Shown here: one piece after another, positions 43,891 to 51,170 of the stretch
Layout: the number at the start of each line of letters is the position of its first letter
How positions within the stretch are numbered: position 1 is the first letter of the stretch
From: a virus
DNA: 64,000 bases
Strand: one strand, 5' to 3'
IMG/VR virus record: IMGVR_UViG_3300042946_000581
Location: 34,691-98,690 of that record
Made by a program: the position numbers and the translations under genes
The notes under the pieces: generated by a model
The model's database searches: none
What the model was told of the DNA's origin: nothing
The model's input: only the letters and a program-made list of their open reading frames with translations

Positions 43891-44599
43891 TCAAAGTTAT
43901 TGTTTTGCCACATTTTGTTTTGGTGAAAGATATAGAATACAAACCAATAGATTAATTGAAAATTTAGAAAAAATTAATAATAACACATTATTATTTGTAA
44001 TAACAGATGATGAGACTCAGATAAAAAAATTACCTTGGGTTATAGTAAAAAATATTAATTTTTACGATTCAACCTATTTGAAGTATGCCACAAACTATTT
44101 TGACTTTGATTTTTCAGTAAAAAGATTTGTACTTAGGTTGGCATCAGAAAACAATTTCTATAATATTGTTTTATTAGACACAGATAATTTAGTTGGTGGT
44201 AATTATTCAGAATCAAGAATTATAGAAAGTTTTAGAAAAAATTCTATTTTAGGTCCTGTAATTTACGAATATCAAAAAGAAATTTTATCTAATTCTATGT
44301 TAGGTAGAAGATTCAATCATTATGAAAAAATTTTTGACGTTCATTTAAATAAAAAAGATTTGTGGATGCCTGAGGATTGTATTCAATTTATTAGTATTGA
44401 AAAGAATAATTTTGAAAATTTTTTAAATACTTGGGATGAATGTATTAAAATAAAATATAGAGATAACCTACCTAATATTCCTGCTGGTAACATTGATGAA
44501 ATGTGTTTTTCCGCGTTAAAAAATGGAATTAATGTTGGGGGTAATTCAGATAAATCTGTAAATATTTTTACAGCACAGCACGATTTATGGTATAGATAA
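43883..44599 (+). CDS. GT-A-like glycosyltransferase (238 aa)
   Basis: 238 aa. YCFATFCFGERYRIQTNRLI starts a GT-A fold; TLLFVITDDETQIKKLPWVI and NIVLLDTDNLVGGNYSESRI give the D-x-D site, followed by an acceptor segment with EDCIQFISIEKNNFENFLNT. No precise family. Its start lies inside the HtrL-like gene and its stop overlaps the next start by one base, so all four transferases are co-expressed. Confidence 0.65.
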   Translation: MNSQSYCFATFCFGERYRIQTNRLIENLEKINNNTLLFVITDDETQIKKLPWVIVKNINFYDSTYLKYATNYFDFDFSVKRFVLRLASENNFYNIVLLDTDNLVGGNYSESRIIESFRKNSILGPVIYEYQKEILSNSMLGRRFNHYEKIFDVHLNKKDLWMPEDCIQFISIEKNNFENFLNTWDECIKIKYRDNLPNIPAGNIDEMCFSALKNGINVGGNSDKSVNIFTAQHDLWYR

Positions 44600-46266
44600 T
44601 GATAACATTAGTAACAGGATTATGGAATATAGGTAGAGATAAACTTCAAGAGGGTTGGTCAAGGTCTTATCAACACTACTTGGATAAGTTCTCCCAATTA
44701 TTAGAAGTTGATTGTAATTTAATTATTTTTGGTGATAGTGAATTACAACAATTCGTTAATGATAGAAGAAATAATAACAATACCCAATTCATATTAAGAA
44801 ACTTGGATTGGTTTACCAATAATGAATTTTATCCAAAAATACAAGAAATCAGACAGAAACCTGAATGGTATAATCAAGTTGGTTGGTTAAAAGATTCAAC
44901 CCAAGCAAAACTTGAAATGTATAATCCATTGGTTATGTCAAAAGTGTTTTTACTACACGATGCAAAACTTTTGGATAAATTCAATTCGGAGTATATGTTT
45001 TGGATTGATGCTGGTTTAACAAATACAATCCATCCAGGTTATTTCACCCACGATAAAGTATTAGATAAATTACCAAAATCTTTAGGTGATTTTAATTTTG
45101 TTTGTTTTCCCTATGAAACAACAACTGAAATACACGGATTCACTATTTCTGAGATGAATAGATTAACCAATTCAAATGTTAATAAAGTTGCAAGAGGTGG
45201 ATTCTTTGGTGGTAAGAAAGAAGTTATATCTGAAATAAACTCAATATATTATCAATTATTATCAGATACATTGAATAGGGGATATATGGGGACTGAGGAA
45301 AGTATATTCACTTTGATGGTTTATCTTTATCCAAATCTAATAACTTATTTTGATATTGAACCAAATGGATTGATGGGTAAATTTTTTGAGGATATAAAGG
45401 AGAATAGATTACAACCCAAGAAAGAAAAAAAATTCTTACAAGTTCAAAGCAATACATCAATAGATAAAGTTGGATTGTATGTTATAACATTTAATTCCCC
45501 AAAACAATTTGAAACTTTAATCCAATCAATGTTGGAGTATGATGTTGACTTTATAAACAAACCTAAAAAGTTTTTACTAGACAATTCAACGGATTTAACA
45601 ACAACACCAAGATATAAAGAGTTATGTGAACAATATGGTTTTGAACATATTAAAAAAGATAACCTTGGTATAATGGGTGGTCGAATTTTTATAGCAGAAC
45701 ACTTTAATGATACTGACTTAGACCTGTATTTTTTCTTAGAGGATGATATGTTTTTCTATCCAAAAAATGAAACTTGTAAAAATGGGTTTAATAGATATGT
45801 TAAAAATTTATATAAGAAAAGTTTGGAGATTATTCAAAAAGAAAACTTTGATTTCCTCAAATTTAACTTCACAGAATTTTATGGTGATAATAACACACAA
45901 TGGGCTTGGTATAATGTCCCACAAGATTTCAGACAAAAACATTGGCCTAATAATACAAAACTTCCACAGATGGGATTAGACCCCAATTCACCAAAAACTG
46001 AGTTTAAACACATTAAAACTCATAAGGGTATTCCATATATAAGTGGAGAAATATATTTGTGTAATTGGCCAATTATTATGAATAAGGAGGGGAATTATAA
46101 ATGTTATTTGGAAACAAAATGGGCACATCCATTCGAACAAACCCTCATGTCTTATTGTTATCAAGAAACAATTAAAGGTAGAATAAATCCTGGATTGTTA
46201 TTATTAACCCCAACTGAACATAATAGATTTGACCATTACGATGGTAAGCTTAGAAAAGAAAATTAA
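44599..46266 (+). CDS. Bifunctional glycosyltransferase (HtrL-like + GT2-like)
   Basis: 555 aa. Residues 1-270 are HtrL/YibB-like: TLVTGLWNIGRDKLQEGWSR, FGDSELQQFV, MFWIDAGLTNTIHPGYFTHD, RGGFFGGKKEVISEI. Residues 285-555 form a second transferase: KVGLYVITFNSPKQFETLIQ, MGGRIFIAEHFNDT-DLDLYFFLEDDMFF (E-D-D) and a C-terminal acceptor region with KWAHPFEQTLMSYC. Two catalytic units joined in one chain, as also seen at 25784. Ends 5 bases before a bidirectional terminator. Confidence 0.75.
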   Translation: MITLVTGLWNIGRDKLQEGWSRSYQHYLDKFSQLLEVDCNLIIFGDSELQQFVNDRRNNNNTQFILRNLDWFTNNEFYPKIQEIRQKPEWYNQVGWLKDSTQAKLEMYNPLVMSKVFLLHDAKLLDKFNSEYMFWIDAGLTNTIHPGYFTHDKVLDKLPKSLGDFNFVCFPYETTTEIHGFTISEMNRLTNSNVNKVARGGFFGGKKEVISEINSIYYQLLSDTLNRGYMGTEESIFTLMVYLYPNLITYFDIEPNGLMGKFFEDIKENRLQPKKEKKFLQVQSNTSIDKVGLYVITFNSPKQFETLIQSMLEYDVDFINKPKKFLLDNSTDLTTTPRYKELCEQYGFEHIKKDNLGIMGGRIFIAEHFNDTDLDLYFFLEDDMFFYPKNETCKNGFNRYVKNLYKKSLEIIQKENFDFLKFNFTEFYGDNNTQWAWYNVPQDFRQKHWPNNTKLPQMGLDPNSPKTEFKHIKTHKGIPYISGEIYLCNWPIIMNKEGNYKCYLETKWAHPFEQTLMSYCYQETIKGRINPGLLLLTPTEHNRFDHYDGKLRKEN

Positions 46267-46294
46267 AAAAGGGTGATTTCTCACCCTTTTTTTT
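46265..46294 (+). terminator. Bidirectional terminator
   Basis: GGGTGA, loop TTTC, TCACCC with AAAAAA before and TTTTTTTT after, between the convergent genes ending at 46266 and 46293. It fits a rho-independent terminator on both strands. Confidence 0.85.
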
Positions 46295-47507
46295 ATTTCT
46301 TAATAAATCTATGTGTTTTTATTTCTTGTTCAGTTTCAATTGAGATTACATAAACGCCACTAGGTAAATCGGTAATATCTATTTTCTCCAAATTTGATTT
46401 GATATTATTTTTACTGAATATTTGTTTTCCAATATTATCAATAATCTTTATGCTATAAATTGAATTATCAATAATATGTTTTTGAATTACAAGTTCGTTA
46501 TTGGAAGGTGTAAATGAGAAATTATTATCATTTTTGATTTCAACAACAGAAATATTAGAATATGATGTATGACCACCTTCAACCCATTTTAATCTGTAAT
46601 ATGTATATCCATTTGATGTTGGGGTTTTATCATTAAAGTCAAAAAAAGATTGGTCTGAATTTGTAACATTAACAAATCCAATTGAATCAAATTCAATTCC
46701 ATCTAATGATTTTTCAATAACAAATCCATCAATATATTCATCAAGAATAACATTCCAAAATAAATAAACATCTTTGTTACTCTTTCTGTATTCGGTATTA
46801 AAATATAATAACTCAAGGGGGAATATTGTACAATCATATATTTCCTCAAGAAGAACATTATCAATCCACCATTCTTCACCAGCAGAATTAACTCTACAAA
46901 GTATGTCTACAGCTATTTGAGTCGCACCTGGGGGTATGGTTAATTGTACTACAGAAAATCCATCACCAGTTGTTGTTCTGTTACCACCAGCGGTTGGTGT
47001 ATAAAAAGTTGCTAAACCATTTGCGGTTTTACTTGCAACACCTAAAGTGTTATAATCCCAAAAAGCATTACTGAATCCACGAATACGTATTTCACCAAAA
47101 TATGTGACTCCTCCATTGGTGCTAAGTTGAACTTCAACGAAATCAGTATTGTCAACACCTCTTGTTGTTGCTGCAGGACTTGAGAACACATATGAAGCCA
47201 ATCTAAAAGAGAATCTATGTGTAGAGGTTGGGTTAAGCCCTATAATATTTGGCATAACATACCAATCTTGTTCTACACCTGAAGTTCCATTACCAGCACC
47301 AAATATAACAGCACTTAGGTTTGGGGAAACCGAAGCATTATTAAAAAATCCTGTGTTTGTTGTTGTTGTGTTAGGAGGAGTTCTCCACCAATCGCCAGAC
47401 CAATTAAAGGTCTCCATATTATCAAATGCTATTGTGTCAATACAAGTTTGACTTTTAGCTAAAAAACTTGTTAGAGTTATAATTAATGTAATTAATACTT
47501 TTTTCAT
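46293..47507 (-). CDS. Secreted T9SS cargo with Por secretion tail
   Basis: 404 aa. A signal peptide (KKVLITLIITLTSFLAKSQ) is followed by a MAM/choice-of-anchor-type beta sandwich (residues 25-225: DWYVMPNIIGLNPTSTHRFS, WWIDNVLLEEIYDC). Then a region with LLYFNTEYRKSNKDVYLFWN and FVIEKSLDGIEFDSIGFVN, the fibronectin-like module that precedes sorting tails, and a C-terminal type A tail: VIQKHIIDNSIYSIKIIDNI, GKQIFSKNNIKS, ITDLPSGVYVISIETEQ. Type A tails direct export through PorSS/T9SS to the outer surface, a system confined to Bacteroidetes. A virus encoding such a cargo is unusual; it may be captured from the host. Confidence 0.85.
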   Translation of the reverse strand: MKKVLITLIITLTSFLAKSQTCIDTIAFDNMETFNWSGDWWRTPPNTTTTNTGFFNNASVSPNLSAVIFGAGNGTSGVEQDWYVMPNIIGLNPTSTHRFSFRLASYVFSSPAATTRGVDNTDFVEVQLSTNGGVTYFGEIRIRGFSNAFWDYNTLGVASKTANGLATFYTPTAGGNRTTTGDGFSVVQLTIPPGATQIAVDILCRVNSAGEEWWIDNVLLEEIYDCTIFPLELLYFNTEYRKSNKDVYLFWNVILDEYIDGFVIEKSLDGIEFDSIGFVNVTNSDQSFFDFNDKTPTSNGYTYYRLKWVEGGHTSYSNISVVEIKNDNNFSFTPSNNELVIQKHIIDNSIYSIKIIDNIGKQIFSKNNIKSNLEKIDITDLPSGVYVISIETEQEIKTHRFIKK

Positions 47508-47566
47508 TTTTATTTTTTTTATTTAATTAAGATTTATTGTCTATTATAGTAAAATAATATGTCAAT

Positions 47567-47573
47567 ATAAATA
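47567..47573 (-). promoter_or_regulatory. Possible late box upstream of the T9SS gene
   Basis: TATTTATATTGACATATT on the minus strand, about 60 bases before the T9SS gene's start at 47507. The spacing is much larger than usual, so a longer leader would be required. Low confidence. Confidence 0.25.
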
Positions 47574-47620
47574 TGGTTATAATGTTTAAGAAAAAAAAAT
47601 AAAAAAAAATACCCAAACTC

Positions 47621-47651
47621 TTTGGATATTTATAAAGAACTCCTATCTTTG
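47621..47651 (+). promoter_or_regulatory. Bacteroidetes-type promoter of the ncRNA
   Basis: TTTG at 47621-47624, 19 bases, TATCTTTG at 47644-47651. This matches the known Bacteroidetes consensus (-33 TTTG, 19-21 bp, -7 TAnnTTTG) exactly. Transcription would start near 47657, going right. Confidence 0.75.
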
Positions 47652-47656
47652 TAGGA

Positions 47657-47850
47657 CAATAAATGGTTGATGACTTACCAATAAAAGTTATGGTGGTGAA
47701 AAACCATCGGTAGTTGAAAAGGATGGGAAACTTGAATACATCGAAAGATGGTGACTACAGGTTCTCTTACAAGTGCCTAGTAAGCGTAACGACTATACGA
47801 GAGTTAGTTAATAAAAAGGATGACAATATTTGTTTATCCTTTTTTTATTT
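47657..47850 (+). ncRNA. Structured small RNA, about 190 nt, unknown family
   Basis: No gene covers this gap, its GC content is visibly higher than the surroundings, and complementary arms fill it. Visible helices: TGGT/ACCA (47664-67/77-80), ATGGT/ACCAT (47690-94/703-707), GTAGT/ACTAC (47710-14/54-58) enclosing CATC-GAAA-GATG with a GNRA tetraloop (47739-50). Then follows a gapless three-way junction: GTTCT/AGAGT (47761-65/800-804, two G-U pairs), CTTAC/GTAAG (47766-70/80-84) and CGTA/TACG (47785-88/96-99). The GNRA loop supports + strand reading. The promoter above and terminator below agree. It is not tmRNA, RNase P, 6S or a known ribozyme by motif, and I do not recognise it. Confidence 0.8.
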
Positions 47851-48428
47851 TCATAGAGTTTAATTTTAGAACAATTATAATTTTGACTATATAAACGTTC
47901 TCCTTTAATCTGTGTTAATAATTTAATATTAAATAAACCTTTATTTAACTTTTCAATACTTAGTACAATACTATAAGTGGTTATGTCACCATTTGGTAGA
48001 ATTGCATTATGATTTATAAGTTCCATACAAGGTCTTGGTTTTTTTTCCCAATTTATATTTTTTATATATGGATAAATTATTGTATCCATATTTTTTTCAA
48101 TTAAATCTAAACCCTCAAATAATTCAGGGTCTTCAATAGATTCATTGTTCTTGTATTCATCTTCCATCTTACGATTTAATCTCTGAAGCCAATGTTTGGT
48201 TGGTTCAATAAGAATATTATAATTACCCACTTTAAGAGAATCACCAGCATTGTACATTCTTTTAATTTTGTTTTTAATCAAGGCTACATCCTCACTATAT
48301 ATTGGGGCTTTGGCAACACCCTCGTTGATAGGGAATAAATGTTTAATTTCATCAAAATCATAAGCAATAACTTCAATATAGTTATTATTAATTTCTTCTC
48401 TTAATATTTTTTTTATCAAATTTCTCAT
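47808..48428 (-). CDS. Capsid-targeted protein of unknown function (206 aa)
   Basis: 206 aa. N-terminus MRNLIKKILRE-E is a compact targeting peptide (L-R-E at 9-11). The rest contains FDEIKHLFPINEG and a basic region PTKHWLQRLNRKMEDEYKNN, then beta strands (ITTYSIVLSIEKLNKGLFNI). I do not recognise a family; a packaged toxin or nuclease is possible but there is no catalytic motif to point at. Its last codons overlap the ncRNA's terminator on the opposite strand. Confidence 0.65.
   Translation of the reverse strand: MRNLIKKILREEINNNYIEVIAYDFDEIKHLFPINEGVAKAPIYSEDVALIKNKIKRMYNAGDSLKVGNYNILIEPTKHWLQRLNRKMEDEYKNNESIEDPELFEGLDLIEKNMDTIIYPYIKNINWEKKPRPCMELINHNAILPNGDITTYSIVLSIEKLNKGLFNIKLLTQIKGERLYSQNYNCSKIKLYENKKRINKYCHPFY
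47813..47847 (+). terminator. Rho-independent terminator of the ncRNA
   Basis: AAAAAGGAT (47813-47821), 14-base loop, ATCCTTTTT (47836-47844) running into TTT. It lies partly in the 3' coding end of the minus-strand gene 47808-48428. Confidence 0.75.
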
Positions 48429-48434
48429 ATGAAT

Positions 48435-48441
48435 ATAAATA
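48435..48441 (-). promoter_or_regulatory. Putative late promoter box TATTTAT
   Basis: TATTTATATTCAT on the minus strand, 6 bases before the start at 48428, divergent to the + strand box at 48455. Confidence 0.4.
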
Positions 48442-48454
48442 CTAATTAAATGAC

Positions 48455-48461
48455 TATTTAT
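48455..48461 (+). promoter_or_regulatory. Putative late promoter box TATTTAT
   Basis: CTATTTATATATAAAAACTGG, 13 bases before the ATG at 48475. Confidence 0.5.
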
Positions 48462-48474
48462 ATATAAAAACTGG

Positions 48475-51132
48475 ATGGAATTTTTTATAAAGAAGAACGC
48501 AACGTTACCTCTTCTTAAATTACAAGTGGTTAAGAATGGTAGATTGGACTATAACAACTTTATGAGTTTGATAGAGCAATCTGCTTTATTTTTTTCTATG
48601 GTTGATATAGAAACTGGAGTTGAGAAGATTGTTTCAAGACCTGCAGGATTTGTCGAGAAGACAAATGTTGACCCAAATGCTGAAAAGGAATATTATTTAT
48701 ATTACCAATTCCAAAATAGAGATACGAATAGAGTTGGTAGATATGAAGGACAATTTATGTTAAGAAGTTCTGATGGTGTTTTAATATTACCAATTAGAGA
48801 AAAATTATATATAAATGTTCAAGAATCTTATATTGCTGATGATTTGGAATATGATTCTTGTTACATATCTGAATTTCCTTGTTGTGTTAATGGACCCACA
48901 ACAGCTATCACAATAAATTTAAATATAGTAAGTGTTGTAACCGTAAGTTCAGTAAAGGTTGATTATATTGTAACATCTTCTGATATATTAACAGACACAC
49001 TAACATTAAATTTTACAAATACTTTAGGACAATTAGTTGGAACTGGATTAACAATTTCAATTGGTATTACAATAAATGCTGGTTCAAACATTGGGTTTGG
49101 TGAGGTTATATTACCTGACGATTACTATAATTTGGATGGAACTTCAACATTCAGTAATATTTCGGTTGTTTATCCAATTGCTTACAATTTTGTGGAATCA
49201 TTTAATACAATATTTCCTCCACAGCCAACACCAACACCATCACCAGTACAACAAATAATTGACGCAATTTTAACTGATGAAACTGATGTGTATGTTGAAG
49301 TTGGTAGTGATGAATATTTGAGTTATGTTGACCCAACTCTTGAATATCTTGTAAACGTTTATATTGCAAGTGGTTCGGTTATAACAACATTTACAATAAC
49401 TTCTAATATACCTATAAATGAAGTTGTTTCAATACCATTATCTCTTAATTTGGGATTAATTGGTGGTGGAAGTGTAAACATTTCGGCAACGGTTATTATT
49501 CCTGTGAATCAAACATCAGGTCAAACTATTACTAACAATTCTTCTTTGAATTTTTATAGTTTGAATCAAACTGGTGAATTGTTCATTGATTCTCCAAGTA
49601 TTGATTTTCCAATTAATTTCTTGGCAAATCAAATACAATTTGAACAACCACCAACTCCGACACCTACACCTACAATAACTCCAACGATTACACCTACATC
49701 GTCTGAGACACCAACACCAACACCTACAGAAACTCTGACACCAACACCTACATCGTCTGAGACACCAACTCCGACACCAACGATTACGCCTACATCGTCA
49801 GAGACACCAACTCCGACACCTACGCAGACTCCTACACCTACTCCAAGTCCAGTACCAAATCCGTTCATATCAATATGGAGAACAACAACTCCAAATGAAA
49901 CAATTAACTTACCATATAATCCTAGTGGTAATTATAGCGGAACTATTGATTGGGGTGATGGGAATATCATACCTAATACTTACACTAACAGAAGTCATAC
50001 CTATGTAACATCTGGTGATTATATCGTAACAATAGATTATGGAATTATTGATGGTTTTAGTTTTGGGAATGACTTCTCTTCGGCATCAAAACTTATTGAG
50101 GTAAATAGATGGGGTTGTTTAGGGATTGGAAATAGTGTTTATGGTTATTTCAGTAATTGTAGTAATTTAATTTTAACTGGTGTTACTGACACATTGAATT
50201 TAGCTGGGGTTACAAATCTTTCAAGTATGTTTAATAGTTGTGTTAGTTTAACAACAGTAAATAATATGGATTCTTGGGATGTATCTAACGTGACAAGTAT
50301 GACGGGAATGTTTCAAAACGCAACATTATTCAATCAAGATATTAATAGTTGGGATGTATCTAATGTAACAAATGTGGTTAGTATGTTTAAAGGAGCTTCC
50401 TCTTTTAATCAACCATTGAATAGTTGGGATATTTCTTCAGTTGGGTCTTTGGGAACTTACGAAGGTGGGATGTTTCAAGATGCAACATCATTTAATCAAG
50501 ATATTAATGGATGGGATGTTTCAAATGTTACTGATATATCATTTATGTTTAAAGGAGCAAGTTCATTTAACCAACCATTAAGTGGATGGAATGTTTCAAG
50601 TGTTACTACTATGATTGCGATGTTCTCAAATGCAACATCATTTAATCAAAATATTAACAATTGGAATGTGTCTGGAGTTACTAATATGGTGAGCATATTC
50701 AATAACGCAACATCATTTAATCAACCATTAAATAGTTGGGTTGTTTCTAATGTAACTATTATGAATGGAATGTTTGGGGGTGCAACCTCATTTAACCAAC
50801 CATTAAGTGGGTGGAATGTTTCTAATGTTACTAGTATGTTTGCTATGTTTACAGCATCCGTGTTTAATCAAGATATTAGTAATTGGGATGTTTCTAGTGT
50901 AATTAGTATGCAAAATATGTTTTCTTCAACACCTACATTTAATCAAGACATTAGTGGTTGGGATGTTGTTAATGTAACTAATATGGCTTTTATGTTCCAA
51001 TTCGCATCATCTTTCAATCAAGATTTAAGTTCTTGGTGTGTTACAAATATACCTTCATTACCAACTAACTTTGATTTAAACGCAACATCTTGGGTATTAC
51101 CAAAACCAATTTGGGGAACTTGTCCACCATAA
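48475..51132 (+). CDS. BppU-like/adhesin protein with DUF285 repeats (885 aa)
   Basis: 885 aa. Residues 1-140: an Ig-like N-terminal domain with LPLLKLQVVKNGRLDYN and a C-C pair (YISEFPCCVN), like baseplate upper-protein starts. Residues 140-390: beta domains with long Thr/Ile strands. Residues 385-460: TPTPT repeats with interspersed SSETPTPT. Then a PKD-like segment (TIDWGDGNIIPNTYTNRSHT) and about eleven 25-residue repeats of the BspA/DUF285 type (WDVSNVTNV-SMFKGASSFNQ). These repeats form elongated leucine-rich-like rods in bacterial surface adhesins. It looks acquired from bacteria and used as a host-binding device. Confidence 0.85.
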   Translation: MEFFIKKNATLPLLKLQVVKNGRLDYNNFMSLIEQSALFFSMVDIETGVEKIVSRPAGFVEKTNVDPNAEKEYYLYYQFQNRDTNRVGRYEGQFMLRSSDGVLILPIREKLYINVQESYIADDLEYDSCYISEFPCCVNGPTTAITINLNIVSVVTVSSVKVDYIVTSSDILTDTLTLNFTNTLGQLVGTGLTISIGITINAGSNIGFGEVILPDDYYNLDGTSTFSNISVVYPIAYNFVESFNTIFPPQPTPTPSPVQQIIDAILTDETDVYVEVGSDEYLSYVDPTLEYLVNVYIASGSVITTFTITSNIPINEVVSIPLSLNLGLIGGGSVNISATVIIPVNQTSGQTITNNSSLNFYSLNQTGELFIDSPSIDFPINFLANQIQFEQPPTPTPTPTITPTITPTSSETPTPTPTETLTPTPTSSETPTPTPTITPTSSETPTPTPTQTPTPTPSPVPNPFISIWRTTTPNETINLPYNPSGNYSGTIDWGDGNIIPNTYTNRSHTYVTSGDYIVTIDYGIIDGFSFGNDFSSASKLIEVNRWGCLGIGNSVYGYFSNCSNLILTGVTDTLNLAGVTNLSSMFNSCVSLTTVNNMDSWDVSNVTSMTGMFQNATLFNQDINSWDVSNVTNVVSMFKGASSFNQPLNSWDISSVGSLGTYEGGMFQDATSFNQDINGWDVSNVTDISFMFKGASSFNQPLSGWNVSSVTTMIAMFSNATSFNQNINNWNVSGVTNMVSIFNNATSFNQPLNSWVVSNVTIMNGMFGGATSFNQPLSGWNVSNVTSMFAMFTASVFNQDISNWDVSSVISMQNMFSSTPTFNQDISGWDVVNVTNMAFMFQFASSFNQDLSSWCVTNIPSLPTNFDLNATSWVLPKPIWGTCPP
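49653..49860 (+). repeat. Pro/Thr low-complexity coding repeat
   Basis: About 70 codons of TPT with three copies of a TSSETPTPT unit. Short direct repeats are prone to slippage. The minus-strand reading of the same bases makes an artefactual Gly/Val frame. Confidence 0.7.
50269..51040 (+). repeat. 75-bp coding repeats (DUF285/BspA type)
   Basis: About eleven 25-residue units of the form W-[DN]-V-S-N-V-T-x-M-x-x-M-F-x-x-[AT]-[ST]-x-F-N-Q-[DP]-[IL]. The DNA repeats are similar but not identical, with NQDI and NQPL alternatives. One unit near 50450 is four residues longer. Confidence 0.85.
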
Positions 51133-51148
51133 TTTGAATAAATTAGAA

Positions 51149-51155
51149 TATTTAT
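51149..51155 (+). promoter_or_regulatory. Putative late promoter box TATTTAT
   Basis: TATTTATATATAAAAAAAC, 15 bases before the ATG at 51171. Confidence 0.5.
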
Positions 51156-51170
51156 ATATAAAAAAACAAA

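Noticed and set aside
47657-47850. tRNA, tmRNA, group I intron or hammerhead ribozyme
   Set aside because: No cloverleaf or CCA end, no CTGATGA core, no paired P/Q/R/S elements of group I introns that I could align; only the GNRA loop and three-way junction are general features.
49629-49868. Open frame of Gly-Val repeats on the minus strand
   Set aside because: It is the antisense of the Pro/Thr codons of the DUF285 protein; low-complexity repeats make such frames by chance.
50269-51040. Regular 75-bp repeats that could be mistaken for a CRISPR array
   Set aside because: The repeats are degenerate, in one reading frame, with no conserved spacers; they encode DUF285 repeats.
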